Shown: piece by piece, positions 43,291 through 54,699 of the stretch
How positions within the stretch are numbered: the first letter of the stretch is position 1
Layout of the letters: each line of letters starts with the position of its first letter
Assembly (NCBI GenBank): GCA_036417435.1
Contig: CM070901.1
Coordinates: 166,428,044 to 166,492,043, forward strand
DNA: 64,000 nucleotides
DNA from: Inia geoffrensis
Lineage: Eukaryota; Chordata; Mammalia; Artiodactyla; Iniidae
Reading direction: 5' to 3'
Position numbers and translations under genes: made by a program
The notes under the pieces: model-generated
What the model saw: only the letters and a program-made list of their open reading frames with translations
Told to the model about the DNA's origin: nothing
The model's database searches: none

Positions 43291-43969
43291 GTGGTGGCTG
43301 CTGGAGGGGGCTGGAGAGGGAAGAGTAAGCCACATGTTTTTCTAACTAACGGGGCAGCTGTCCTGTGCCAGCAATTCCAGAAGTTCCTCATACTTTGCCT
43401 CTAGGACCACCAGGGCTGTGGCCAGGGCTGGGAGAGAGCTCCCAGCAGCTCTAGGGACAGTGGCAAGGCTGGAGGTGCCCCTAAATCAGCCCCCTTCATC
43501 TGGGCTGGGAAGACAGTAGGTTGTAGCTGAGAAGGGGGGTCAAGCCCTTGGTGCTGGGACGGAAGCCTGGGAGAGGCTTTTGCAGAAAGCTGGGTGGCCT
43601 TGTGCAAAGCCTCCCTGTCTCTCTGCAGCCAGTAAGGGTAATCAGAGAGCCAGATGGGACAAAAGCTCTTCTGCAAGGTGAAAAGTGCTGCGGTCTTCAT
43701 TGCAATTAGCATCACCATTATCACCTTGTTGAGAGATAGTCAACCAGTGCATCCTTTAGGCCAATTCCGTGTGATCACAGAGACTGGCTGGGGCGCTACA
43801 GAGCTGAAGCTGAGCTCAAAGGGAGAAAGTGCGGGGACTGACTATTGATGCCTGTTACGGATGCAGATAGGGAAGTAATGTTGTGTGTCCCAGGTATTTT
43901 ACCGTCTCTAAACTAGTCCAATTCCCTCAATCTACTGATAAAGAAGCTGAGCTCTAAAGAAGAAAAGGA

Positions 43970-44460
43970 CTTTCTTCCTGCTTCACAGGCTTATCGCCAT
44001 GTCCTCGCTCAAAACCCTTCACTGCCTCCTGCTGCTTAAAGAATGAAGTCCAAAATCTTTAGCTGGTCATTCAAGACCCACGCCAAGGACACTTTCCAAA
44101 TGTCGTTTCCCTCCCTAGCAGCGTGTTCCAGCTGAGCAAGGCCACGCACGACCTCCTATCCCCACCGCCAGGCCTCTGTCCCTGTGGTGCCTGTACCTGG
44201 GATGCTCTTTGCATGTCTCGCCTGCTCAGCTTCCTCTCCCACCCCAAGCCCTACGCCCGCCCCCCCACACCCTCTATTTTCCCTCCTGGTCCTGGTCAGA
44301 CTTTATATTTTACTGATATTCCCATATGTTCTCTTCCCTGCTGAGCTGTGAGCTCCTGTAACTGAGAAGGCTGGCCACAGTTTTTTCCTCTCCCCTTTCC
44401 TAGCCTGGGGCCAGGCACACAGGTCCTCAGCAGACACTCAGCAAGTAAGTGAAATGAATG
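43970..44460 (+). repeat. L2 LINE 3' end
   Basis: TCAAAACCCTTCACTGCCTC, AGAATGAAGTCCAAAATCTT, GGCCTCTGTCCCTGTGGTGC, ACCTGGGATGCTCTTTGCAT and the terminal CACTCAGCAAGTAAGTGAAA. Confidence 0.93.
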
Positions 44461-44839
44461 TCCAAGCTCACAGTGGAAACAGTGGCCTCCTCGCACTGGA
44501 CCCTGGGCCCCTGACTCCCTGTCCGGTGCTCCTCTGAGGCCTCAGACGTCTTTCTGGGAGTCTGGCTCTCCAACATCAGCTCTCTAGTGGCTTCCACAGG
44601 CCAGAGAAGCCTCCCTTTTCTCTCTCCCTCCCTCCCTCCCGCGCACCCAACCTCCTCAGAGGTATCAGGGAGACGTCATTCAAGGCTGGCCTGATTGAGA
44701 ACAATGCCTTGTGGTGTGAACCCCCAAATGAGGAAAGCCGGGTGGCCCGGCCTGAAACCCTACCGTTATCTCCCTGGCCCCTGGGCTCAGCACATGTCTC
44801 TCTCCTCCGATGACCCTTTATCCCTAGGCATGAAGGAAC

Positions 44840-44965
44840 CCCCAGTGCAGAGAAAGAGCCCTGGGTTGGAGGGTCTAAGTCACATGCTCTGATGGTGCGA
44901 CCTTGGACAAGTTCCCTCCCCCTCCTTGGGCCTCACCTGCACAGGAAATCAGAGGACCCCTCCAG
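44840..44965 (+). repeat. MIR SINE fragment
   Basis: AAGTCACATGCTCTGATGGT, GCGACCTTGGACAAGTTCCC, CTTGGGCCTCACCTGCACAG. Confidence 0.65.
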
Positions 44966-45334
44966 CTTTAACAGGTGAGGCTCATTGGTGCCTCCCAGCA
45001 GAGCGGGGGGTAGGGTGGGGGGGACTGGGACTGCGGAGGTGGACAAGGGACCCCACTATGCCCTGTCCTGAGTGCCTGGCCTCCTGGCCCCAGTGCTTGA
45101 GCCCTCTCCTCTGGGGCCGCGTGTCTCAGGCTGCCAGGGAGGCTGTCGTTCATAAGGCCGACTGTCGCAAAGGCCTTCCTGGGCCAAAGTGATGATGAAC
45201 TGGAGACCAAAGACGGCTCCCACTTCTCTATACCTTTGGCAAACTGAAATACCTCCTTCGCTGGGGGGTGGGAGCTGGTGGGGGGCAACTTTAATTAAAG
45301 ACACTAACATTGGTTTAAAAAAGAAGTTTTACAT

Positions 45335-45370
45335 GTATAATATATATATATAATATATACTTATTTATAT
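45335..45370. repeat. AT microsatellite
   Basis: TATAATATATATATATAATA followed by TATACTTATTTATATTG. Confidence 0.8.
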
Positions 45371-45699
45371 TGAGAAAGTACATTTCTGCAAAGAAAGGGA
45401 GCCTCCAGGAGAGAGAGGGAGAGAAAGAGGGAAACGGGCGGGAGGGGAGGGGCATGGGGAGAGAAGTAGACTCGGATGATTTGGGCATCTCCGCACACAG
45501 GACAGCCACATGCAGGCGTCCTGACTGGGCATTCAAGCCCTGTTCCACCTCCCACTTCTCCTCTTCGCCTTCCCCAGGCTCCAGGAAGCAGAGTCCAGCC
45601 TCCAAGCCTTTTGCTACTGCAGTTTCCCCATCTGGAGTGTCCTCTCTGCTGGCTCAGCCTTGCTGTCCCTTGGGCAGGCAGGACAGGGTGGTGGATTTG

Positions 45700-45915
45700 G
45701 TCTCTGGGCTCCAAAAAGCCTAGGTTCCAGCCTTTCTTCTGCCACCTTCCTGCAAGTTACCTCACCTCCCTGGGCCTCAATTCCCCATCTGAAAAGAGAG
45801 GTAATAGTAACAGCAACTGGTGGCTTTGAGGTGATTTCAACACTCTCAAATACTTAGAATGGTGTCCGGTATATATTAAGTGCTTAAGTCGTTAGCTGTT
45901 AAATAATGATAAGGT
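45700..45915 (+). repeat. MIR SINE
   Basis: TAGGTTCCAGCCTTTCTTCT, GCAAGTTACCTCACCTCCCT, GGCCTCAATTCCCCATCTGA, AAAGAGAGGTAATAGTAACA. Confidence 0.88.
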
Positions 45916-46114
45916 CCATTAATGCCCCGCTGACAGCCTGCCTTTGCTGACTACTCAGCAGGCAGCAGGTTCTCAGCGAACGTCTATCACTGGTGAGGCT
46001 GTGGGTGAAGAGGGCGGTGGAGAAGATGTGCTGCCTCCCATCAAAGCCCCCGCCTCTGCGCAGGCCTCATCCACAGCTGATCCCAGACAGTCTTGTACTT
46101 TTTGAGTTTGGAGC

Positions 46115-46688
46115 CGCAAGAATGTGTCACTAATTGTTCCAGTTGCTACTGCTGCATAACAAATTACCTGAAATGCAACAGCTTAAAGCAGCAATTTTAT
46201 TTTGCTCATGATGCTGTGGTCAGGAAGGGCTGGGCCGGGCCGGGCCGGGCATCTCTCGCTTGGGGTCTCTGATGCAGCTGCAGTCAGCTGCCAGCTGGGG
46301 CTGCATTCATCTGAGGGCTTGACTGGGCTGGACGTCCAAGCGGGCTGCCTCTCACAGCTGGCTGCCCATGCTGGCTGTCGACCCGGAGCTCAGCTGTGAC
46401 GCGGCCACTGGAGCATCTACGTGGGGCCTCTCTGACACGGTGGCCACAGGGTAGTCAGATGCCTTCCACGAAAGTTGGCTTCTCAAGCAACAGGGTCCCA
46501 AGAGAGCCAGGCAGAAGCTGCAAGGCCTTTTACCAGCTAACACTGCAGTCACATCACATCACTTTCATCATATTCTATTGATGGAAGCAGACACGGGCCT
46601 ACCCAGATTCACGGGGAGGGGACATAAAGCCCACTGCTTGCTGATACGAGTGTCAAAGAATTTCCACTACTTTTTAATCTGCCACACT
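46115..46688 (+). mobile_element. ERVL-type solo LTR (MLT2/LTR16-like)
   Basis: TGTTCCAGTTGCTACTGCTG, CATAACAAATTACCTGAAAT, GGGTCCCAAGAGAGCCAGGC, TTCTATTGATGGAAGCAGAC, AGTGTCAAAGAATTTCCACT and an end at TGCCACA. It contains a short (GGGCC)n expansion at about 46229-46248. Confidence 0.88.
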
Positions 46689-46784
46689 GATTTTTTAAAT
46701 TGAATTAACTTAATTTTAAATTATATCTTATATCTCCACACTAAATAAAAACCAACATCAAAAAATAAATATAAGGAAAGCAAA

Positions 46785-47280
46785 AATATTGTATTACTTT
46801 CCTGTTGCTGTTTAATAAATATATCGGCTTAACTCAACTGCAATTTATTATCTCACGGTTCCTGTAGGTCAGGAGTCCAGGCACAGGTTAGCTGGATCCT
46901 CTGCTCAGGGTGCTGGCAGAACCAAAATCCCACTGGGGCCCAGGCTCCTCTTCCAAACACACTGGTTGTGGCGGAATTCAGTTCATCGTAGCTGTGGGGC
47001 TGTCTGCTTTCTTGCTAGCAGACAGCCCTCAGCTCCTAGAGGCTGTCCGCAGGTCCTCACTGTGTGGCCTCCCGTGTGCTGTCTCCCAGGCCAGCAGAAG
47101 TCACTTCTTGGAACTTCACCTTCTTTGAAAGTTTCCTCTGATTAGGTCAGGCCCACCCAACATAAACTTCCTTTGATTAAGTCACATTCACAGGTTCTGC
47201 TCTCACTCAAGAAGACTGGATTACACAGGGCGTGTACAGGGCTCTTGGGGGCCCTCTGAGAGAGCTGCCTGCCACAAACG
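46785..47280 (-). mobile_element. MLT1-like LTR, minus orientation
   Basis: TTACTTTCCTGTTGCTGTTT, TTATTATCTCACGGTTCCTG, TAGGTCAGGAGTCCAGGCAC, AGGTCCTCACTGTGTGGCCT and AGCTGCCTGCCACA are the reverse of a MaLR LTR. It is separated from the preceding LTR by about 95 bp of A/T-rich DNA. Confidence 0.7.
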
Positions 47281-47285
47281 TTCTG

Positions 47286-48728
47286 AAACTTCAGCTGGAT
47301 ACTACAGTCTGCTGAAGCCTCTGACTCTGAGACTCTCTGCCTAGATGGGAGTCTGGCAAGAACAAGACTGTGAAAGACCCTCCGGCACCTAACTGATGGG
47401 AATCAGAGGTACCAACATGAATAGAAAAGGGCACTCCAGGCTCAGTCTGGAGTCCGTGCCCATCAACAGCCACCTAAAACACCTCAGAGACCAGACAGCC
47501 CTTGGGCCTTTCCAGCAATAACGTGCTGTGACTTTGACCATCAATCTCAGCCCCGTCCTTTTTGGTCACATGGCCTTAGGCTGCTCACAGTGAGCCTAGG
47601 ACTTGAGAATGGGCTCTGCCAACTGTAAAGTGCCGTGCTGATACAGGGGTTATTATTATTCGTTCTGCTTCCTGAGCTAAGCCAAGCTGGGCTCTGTAAC
47701 TGTTCTGGGGACTCACAGCGGCTGTGCAGAATGGAGTTTGGCTCCCAATGAATTCTCATGACGTTAAGTAGCTTTCAGTGTTCCTGGTGCTGGGGGTGGC
47801 CCAGAAGGGGCCAGGCTGTGCCATCTCAGGGGTCTGATAAGAGATGGGCTCGGGGATCCTCCATAGGGATAACCATCCTAATTGTTCTCCGAGGAATGTG
47901 TTATAGATGGTGCACCAACCAGTATTTGCTATTTTCGTGGTTATTTCATATATTTTAGGGTGGAAAGTCTCTAGTCAATCAAACCTGTGATTCCACAGAT
48001 AAGATTTCTCAGGATGAGGCTAAATTTAATTAAGTAGAAACAGTGACTACATTTTTTAAAACATACGAAGTAAGGAATATCATGTGCAATATGAATTTAG
48101 AGTAAGAAATGTCTTGAAGTTGTTACCGGAATGACTGAAGCTTGGAAAAAAAGCATGTTTGGGAGGACAGTTCACCACAGAGCGGGGTGTGGCTCTGTTT
48201 CTTCCTGAGTCATCAAGCCAAAAGTCAGGGAGTTTAAGTCGGGTCCCTGCCACCAAGCCAAGTTAAGATGCTCTTCTCTAATGATGGCAGAAGCAGAGGA
48301 GCAGAGAGCACATCTTTGTGGATTGAGTTGCCTGGCTGGACCTGGCAGGACAGTGGCTCTGCTATGTTCCGTAAAGCTGACTGATGTGTAGTCTGTGGCC
48401 GTCCTAACCGGGACCAAAGGGTGACCTGGGCTGAGCCAGCTGCCCATGGGTGCCAACTTCCTGCTAAGGAAGAGCCTGAGGGGCTCTGGAGGCTCCTGAG
48501 CCTGGTTTCCGGTGGCCAGGGAGAGGACCTGGAAGGACAGCTCGTGGCAAGGGTGGAGGGGGTCCAGGGTGGGGCGGCTAGCAGACATGCCGGGCAGGGA
48601 AATCCCAGGCAGGAAACATGGTCAACCAGCAGGACTTCACCTCGGGGACAGAGAAACCAGCATCGGCAAAGAGTAAATAAACCCACCCTGCCCCATCCGA
48701 GCCTGTGCAGAGAGGCTGGCCTTGTCTC
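47286..48728. other. No gene recognised
   Basis: Unique-looking DNA. The part at 47980-48140 is A/T-rich. A 209-codon minus-strand frame covers 48234-48863 and includes the duplicated block at 48729. It shows no domain I recognise. Confidence 0.4.
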
Positions 48729-48883
48729 CTGGTGGGCATGGCAGTCGGCGGCCATCGTGGGGTGTAGGGAGGGAGAACCAGGGCAGATGTCCTGGATGTC
48801 CTCGGTGGCCTCTTCAAGGTGCTGGAGGACAAGCCTATAGCCCCATCCTGATCCAGGGACCACGAGGGCTTAGAGCCAGGCCT
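48729..48883. repeat. 155-bp direct duplication, copy A
   Basis: Matches 54886-55040 over its full length with four substitutions and no gaps (about 97 percent). Both copies keep an open minus-strand frame containing LEEATEDIQDICPGSPS. The family is unknown to me, and it is not a repeat I recognise. Confidence 0.92.
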
Positions 48884-48994
48884 CTGCTGGGATGCAGGAG
48901 CCTCCCTCTGTTGTTACAGAGAGCTTGGGGTGATGGGCAGGTTGGAAGAGGAAAGGTTGGCACCCTGTCCTCAGAATTGTAAGAACAGAGTGGT

Positions 48995-49200
48995 GACACC
49001 CACTGGGCACTGACCGCGTGTGGGCCCTTTGCAGCGTTAGCTCATTGGAGCCTCCCGACGCCCCAGGGAGGGAGGGAGGCACTCTCATAGCCCATTTTAC
49101 AGAAATGGAAACTGAGGTCCAGAGAACTTTAAAAACTTCCCCAAGTTTACACAGCAGAGAAGTGTCCAGGCCCTGCCAATGTCACCTCTGCCCTCAAGAG
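48995..49200 (-). repeat. MIR SINE, minus orientation
   Basis: GCACTGACCGCGTGTGGGCC, AGCCCATTTTACAGAAATGG, AAACTGAGGTCCAGAGAACT, AAGTTTACACAGCAGAGAAG. Confidence 0.88.
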
Positions 49201-49209
49201 CCAAAGTAC

Positions 49210-49421
49210 TTTTTTTTTTTTTTTTTTTTTTCAGTACGCGGGCCTCTCACGGTTGCGGCCTCTCCCATTGTGGAGCACAGGCTCCGGACGCGCAGGCTCA
49301 GCCGCCATGGCTCACAGGCCGAGCCGCTCCGCGGCATGTGGGATCTTCCCGGACCGGGGCACGAACCCGTGTCCCCTGCATCGGCAGGCGGACTCTCAAC
49401 CACTGCATCACCAGGGAAGCC
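49210..49421 (-). repeat. Cetacean CHR-type SINE, copy 5, minus orientation
   Basis: T run of 22, then the reverse body (CTCTCACGGTTGCGGCCTCT, GCTCCGCGGCATGTGGGATC) and the reverse head ending CACCAGGGAAGCC. Flanks CCAAAGTAC (49201-49209) and CCAAAGTGC (49422-49430) are a target-site duplication with one mismatch. It is the only young SINE here on the minus strand. Confidence 0.95.
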
Positions 49422-49719
49422 CCAAAGTGCATTTTTACATCAAGAAAACATGTCCTTCATATGAATGCAATTTACCAAGATGAGTTCACACCCACACACT
49501 GCTCTGTAATCAGCCTTTTCACTCGGTGTACTGAGAACCTCTTACCACATGATGACCTCAATCCTGACATTTCTCAAGGCTGAGATAACCCAGGTCTGGG
49601 CTGGGCCTCTGCTGTGTCCTAGTCCCATGATCGGCGTGATGGGGAAAGGGGTGACAGGGAGAGAAGAGTCTCCAGGACTTGCAGACGGTGGAGCCTGGTA
49701 CCTGGCGGAATATCTCCAG

Positions 49720-50130
49720 TGGACATTTGTCCCCTCTGTGCCAGGTCCTGAGCTGGACGTGGGGTGCAGACACATACCCAACACAGCCCTGCACGGGCGG
49801 GAGCTCTCTCTAGTTGGGGTGTGAGCAGGGAATCCATTAATTCCAGGGCAATGAGTTGAGCTACCTGGAAAGAAGAAAACCCTTGACCCTCAGAACACCT
49901 GACAACTAACCTGATGCGCAGTGCTCTGCTGCAAGGGACAGATAGTGAGTTGGCGGGAAGCCTGAGGAGGGAGAGTTCTCTCTGGAGGGACCCATCCGAG
50001 AGGCTTCCTGGAGGAGCTGAGCCTGGGCACCTTGGGAGGACGGGCCGGGTACAGAGCGCATTAATGCCAGAGCAAAGACCCGCAGGAGGAAGGAGCCTGC
50101 TAAGCAAACTGGGACAGCTGGTCACCACAG
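49720..50130. repeat. Old interspersed repeat, unnamed
   Basis: CCCCTCTGTGCCAGGTCCTG, ACACAGCCCTGCACGGGCGG, TTCCTGGAGGAGCTGAGCCT and CCAGAGCAAAGACCCGCAGG follow the recurring old family. Confidence 0.45.
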
Positions 50131-50145
50131 GACGGAGCTGCTCGA

Positions 50146-50340
50146 TGTCAGCACTAGTGACATTTGGGAGCGGCTGCTTCTTTTGGTGAGGGGCTGTCCT
50201 GTGCTCTGGAGAATGTCTGTAAGCGTCCCTGGCCTCTGCCTGCTAGTGGTGACCCTCCAGTTGTGATGACCAAAAACGTCTCTAGACATTTCCAAATGAT
50301 CCCCTGAGGGGCAAAATCCCCCAGGGCTGAGAACCATCGC
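50146..50340 (-). repeat. MER20 hAT-Charlie DNA transposon, minus orientation
   Basis: GGGGCTGTCCTGTGCTCTGG, CTGCTAGTGGTGACCCTCCA, GTTGTGATGACCAAAAACGT, CTAGACATTTCCAAATGATC and CAGGGCTGAGAACCATCG read as reverse MER20, nearly full length. MER20 copies are known in other mammals to act as regulatory elements. No activity can be inferred here. Confidence 0.93.
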
Positions 50341-50460
50341 CCTAGAGGGAAGAGAGGCTGAGAGACAAAGACACTTATCCAAGGCCACACAGCGGTAAAC
50401 AGCAAGCCTAGGGCTGTTGGAATCGCAAACACGTGGACTTTCCACTGGGCCATGTGGCTG
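50341..50460 (-). repeat. MIR SINE fragment, minus orientation
   Basis: GAGAGGCTGAGAGACAAAGA, CTTATCCAAGGCCACACAGC. Confidence 0.7.
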
Positions 50461-50464
50461 CTCC

Positions 50465-50605
50465 TGGGGTGGGGAATCAGGACATCTGGACGGGGGCCTT
50501 CGTTCTGCCTCTGACGTGCTGTGTGTCCCAGGCAAGGCTCTCCCTGACTCTGGGCCCCAATTTCCTCATCTCGAGATTTGACAGCCTCTGCGGCCCCTTG
50601 GGTTT
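50465..50605 (+). repeat. MIR SINE fragment
   Basis: AATCAGGACATCTGGACGGG, TGTGTCCCAGGCAAGGCTCT, CTGGGCCCCAATTTCCTCAT. Confidence 0.65.
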
Positions 50606-50698
50606 AGATGCTCTACCTTCGGCTCAGCTGGCATGGGTGGGAAGGTGAGGTGCGGTGCAAGAGCACGGGCAGGGAAGCTGGGGGGCAGGGGTGGTTAC

Positions 50699-50835
50699 CG
50701 GGCAGTGAGTGCCAAGCCCTGCTGCCTGGGCTTGGCCACCATTGTGTGTCTGTCTGCCCACAGGCGTGTCTCATCGGGGCACAGGAGGGCTCTGAGGTGC
50801 TCGTAGTGGGTGCCCTCAAAGGAGAACTGAGGGGG
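50699..50835 (-). other. Weak candidate exon, minus strand
   Basis: On the minus strand a branch-point-like GCTGACC, a pyrimidine tract and CTGCTCAG precede an open 137-bp segment that ends at a possible donor CG|GTAACC. The frame reads PPQFSFEGTHYEHLRALLCP and onwards. I recognise no family. A second open segment with EIDPMVG lies upstream at about 51150-51236. A gene here would be new to me, and chance is a real alternative. Confidence 0.2.
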
Positions 50836-50929
50836 CTGAGCAGAGGGGGTAAGAGGACAGGGGTCAGCGGGGTGACCCAGCCGTTCAGGAAGCCTAAGTC
50901 TGTCTTCATAACCATCACCCACACTCCTT

Positions 50930-51012
50930 CCTTTGACTCCTGTCTGCCACGTCTTTGCACCTAGTGCTCAAGAAATAGTTTTTTGAATGAATGAATGTGT
51001 GAATGAACGAAT
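50930..51012 (+). repeat. L2 LINE terminal scrap
   Basis: CACGTCTTTGCACCTAGTGC, TCAAGAAATAGTTTTTTGAA, then (TGAA)n ending near 51010. Confidence 0.65.
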
Positions 51013-51539
51013 TCCAGCCCAACTCCCACCACGGCTGTGCAGGAGCCAGTTCCAGGCACCCCTGAGATCTCCCAGGCCTGTAGTTTAACCATCACCCCAC
51101 CTTGGCTCCTACCTCCCCGCGGTCCTTCTTGGTCTCACCCTCCCCTGCCAGGCCTGCCACACACTGTGCGGGCCCCCTGTAGGGAGGGGATGCTGCCCAC
51201 CATGGGGTCAATCTCCGTCTCCCGGGCAGAGAGCAGCTGGCACGTGAGCTGGGGGATGCCTTGCAAGGAGGGGCTCGGAGCCCCCGTGCTCCCCACCTCT
51301 CCCGCCCCCCACACTGTGGTTTGCTCACAGAGGAAGCAGCATCTAGGCCTGAACACGAAGCCTGGAGGTGTGCTCGTCGGGCCGTGTGGAAAGTTACAGC
51401 CGACACCACTGAGGTCTTTGAAGACCAAACTGTTTGTGTTCCCCACAGCTATTTGTGGCCAAGGCGCCCACCCGCCCCCATCCCGCGCTGGCTCAGAACT
51501 GGAGACGAAGCAGAACTCACAGCACTGTGGCTGTACCCC

Positions 51540-51889
51540 AGCCAGCTGGAACCCAGGCCAGACCAGGCCAGCCTGCAACCCAGCCCACCACGCCAACCTA
51601 TCCCAAGCCAGACAAGCCAACCAACCCGATCTGTCTAAGGCAGCCCGGTTCTAGAAACCCAAGTAACCTATGCCATCCCACTAGCTCTACCCAGCTAACC
51701 TTGCCCGCACCAACCCAAAGCAATCACCCAACCAACTAACCCAACCCAAGTAATGAGCTCAACCCATGTAAACAAGCCTAATTCAGTCAACCAGCCCAAC
51801 TCAAGTAGCCCTGCTCCACCCACGTAATCCATCTTACTCAACAGGTTAGCCCAACTCAGCTGACCCATCCCAAGCCAACCAACCCGACT
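51540..51889 (+). repeat. C/A-rich degenerate array (CCAAC/CTAAC), left part
   Basis: Irregular units such as CCAACC, CCAACT, CTAACC and CCCAAG with very few G on the plus strand. It resumes at 52250 after an LTR. Confidence 0.85.
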
Positions 51890-52246
51890 TGCTATGGACT
51901 GAATGTTTGTGTCCCCCCTGAATTCATATTTTGATGCCTAAATCCCCAATGTGGTGGTATTTGGAGGTGGGGCCTTCCAGGAATAATTAGGTCATGAAGG
52001 TGGAGCCCTCATGATGGGATTAGTGCCCTTATAAAGGGATGAGGGGAGCAGAGCTCGTTCTCTACATTGTGAGGATATAAAGAGAAAATGGCCATTTGTA
52101 AACCAGGAAGAGGGCCTTCACCAAGAACCTAACCACGCTGGCACCTTGGTCTTGGGCTTCCAGCCTCAGACCTGTGAGAAATAAATATTTGTTGTTTAAG
52201 CCACCCGGTCTGTGGCATTCTGTTATAGCAGCCCCAACTGACTTAA
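51890..52246 (+). mobile_element. MLT1 LTR (MaLR), solo
   Basis: TGCTATGGACTGAATGTTTG, TGGAGGTGGGGCCTTCCAGG, ATTAGTGCCCTTATAAAGGG, GGCACCTTGGTCTTGGGCTT, GTGAGAAATAAATATTTGTT and CATTCTGTTATAGCAGCCCC trace an almost complete LTR, including its TATAAA-like box and AATAAA. It lies inside the C/A-rich array. Confidence 0.93.
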
Positions 52247-52640
52247 GGTTCAACTCAGCAGCCCAACACAGCTAACCTAGTTGAATCCAACTAACCAGCC
52301 AAATCCAACTAAATCAACCCAGATCAACACAACTCACCCAACCCAAATGAACTAACCCAAACAAAGCCAACACAATAGCCCAGCTCAACTAACTTTAACC
52401 AATTCAATTTACCCACATCAAGCCACCCCAGCTCTCCCAATCCATGTAATCCAACACAATTCAACTAAACAGGCCATTTTCCCAAACCAGTCCAGTCTAA
52501 CAAAACCAATCCCACTCTACTAACTGGCCCAATCCAATTAATTCAGTTTAATCCAACTGAGCCAAAATAACCCAGCTTCACTCAGCCTGGGTAGCCCATC
52601 TAACTCAACTTAAATCCACCTGGTTTAGGATAAATCCTCC
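52247..52640 (+). repeat. C/A-rich degenerate array, right part
   Basis: Continues with CCAACTAACC, CCAACTAAATC, CCCAACCCAAATG and AACAAAGCC units until about 52640. A/T content is higher than in the left part. Confidence 0.85.
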
Positions 52641-53910
52641 CAATCCAGCTCATTCTGTTCAAGCAGTCCAGGTCCAAACAGACTACCCACGGTCTCCCTC
52701 CAAAGGGCACCCCAGCCCAGTTCCATGCAACACGTTGGTATTAAGAAGCTACTTTTCTTCGGTATTAAACAAGCCCCTGAGGACGGGGATGAGAAGACGT
52801 AGGTCCTGTCTGCAGGGTCCTCACAGTCTCCCAGCATTTGGGAGGTAGCCTCCATGGCATGGAGGGATCCCCTGTCATGGGAGCCACCTCAAATATGAGC
52901 CAGACCTGCAGGGTGGTAGAGGTTGTAGCTGGGGCATGGGAGCTCTAAACACCAGGAACCACGGCTGACATGACCTATGTACGGGTCCTGAAGAACGGGT
53001 GGGCTTTGACAGAAGGAAAAGTGAGGGAAGGGCAAGAGCAAAGCCTCAGAGGTGGGGAAGCTCTGGTCTTGACAAGCGAGAGCAGTGTGTTATGGCTGGA
53101 GAGCTGGGGGCACGGTGGGGAGAGGGGGATGAGAACAGAAGGGAGGGCTGGGAGGAGAGCACAGAGTGCCCTGAGTGGACTTCTATGTCTTGGGCAACAA
53201 GGGACGAGGGAGGCTGCTGAGCAGCGTCTGCTCAGACACGTGCTTTTGAAGGTTCATCTTAAAGGATAGCGTGGAACAGGGGAGAGAAGAGGCCATGAGG
53301 ATGCTGCAGGTGGGGTGCAGGAGAAGCAGAGTGGCAGCAGGGAGGGGAGAAAGGGTGGAAGGGAGGAGAGTCAAGAAAATGTGGAGAGAACAGAGAGAGA
53401 CAGCAGCATGTGAGATCAGACTGGAGGGGCCTCAGTGCTGCCCCAGCTCAGTGCACCCCTTTTGCAGATGTGGGCACCGAGGGCCAGAAACCAGGGGGTA
53501 TCCAGGGCTTAGACCATCAGCCCAGTGTTCCTTGACCAGCAAACACTGAAGCGCAGCTCTGGAAGCCATCATAAAGACACTGTCTGCAGGCCCAGCTCCT
53601 GAGGTCCCCTTCCTGGGGGCCAGCCCTACCCCCATAGAGAAACAAAAACCCAGGGCCCACTCCCTGACCGCAGGGGAAGCTACGGCCTCCTTGGGAGACA
53701 GTGACAGGGGTGGGGCAGGAGGTGGGGGTGAGTATCATGAGGGCTTTTGAAGGGAACTTGCCAGGATAGGGTAGGAGTGGGTGGAAAGGGAACAGTAATT
53801 GACGCTCCGTCCGGTACGGCAGGGGCCAGGGTGTGAAGGGAGCCAGTTATGCATTTACAAGGGCCATGCCTGCTCCATGAGCCCTCCCTGGGTAGTACAA
53901 CATTTTCAGA
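52641..53910. other. No gene recognised; decayed old repeat probable in part
   Basis: GGGCAAGAGCAAAGCCTCAG at about 53030 and GTTATGGCTGGAGAG at about 53090 recall the old recurring repeat family, but the match is patchy. A possible minus MIR trace lies at 53450-53500. No exon seen. Confidence 0.35.
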
Positions 53911-53919
53911 TAGCAGGGA

Positions 53920-54095
53920 ATATCATCACCACCATCAGTGAGATCAGAGCTGGACTGTCCTTACTGATCATTGGTCTGACCTCCTCCTTTGACCCCTGGG
54001 AACCTGAGGCCCAGAGGGGGACAGAAACTTGCCCAAGGCTACACAGCAGGTCAACGTCAGAGCAGGGGCTAGAACCAGATTGATGACTCCAGCCC
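53920..54095 (-). repeat. MIR SINE, minus orientation
   Basis: CTGGGAACCTGAGGCCCAGA, ACTTGCCCAAGGCTACACAG, GCTAGAACCAGATTGATGAC. Confidence 0.75.
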
Positions 54096-54699
54096 AGAGC
54101 TGTCAAACACACACCACCAGGTTATTCTTCAGGTTCAAAGTCTAGGGCTAGAGGGAAACAGCAATGAATTGAAGCACCAGAAAGTATCGAGGTTAACTCA
54201 GAACCTGGAAGGAGGTACCCCGTGGGCTAGGCCTTTTCCTCCCCACAGGCTGGGGCTTCCCAGCATGCTCTGCAGTCCTGCCCATGCCAGCTGACCCTCC
54301 AAGCAAAGTGTTTCCGAAACTTAAGGAGAACTATTTCCTGGCTCCAAACCCTCTGCCCCCATCGATTTCAGATTTGAAGGAAAACAGCTGCTTTCCCCGC
54401 GCTGACAACACAGATCAATAGAAACAGCCCTGCACTTGCCAGGCCAGACAGGCTTGCGTGGCTGGTGGGCAGTGGATCTATACCAACCCGGGACCTTTGA
54501 ATCCCACCTGCCCCAGCTGTCTGTCTCCCCCTGTTAGGGGAGGGAGGCCAGGAGATAATATATTTACAACCCACTGTTTCTAAGAGTGAGTTCCCAGAGG
54601 ACGAACAGGGTTTGGGGATGGGAGGAATGGACCGCATGGGGCAGAGGTGGGAGGCAGAGAAGTGCTAAGAGCCCAGCCATTCCCAGAAGGTGGAAAGAG

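Noticed and set aside
51434..51739. Open frames with many Gln/Pro/Asn/Thr over the C/A-rich array
   Set aside because: Composition follows the simple array, so there is no evidence of a real protein.
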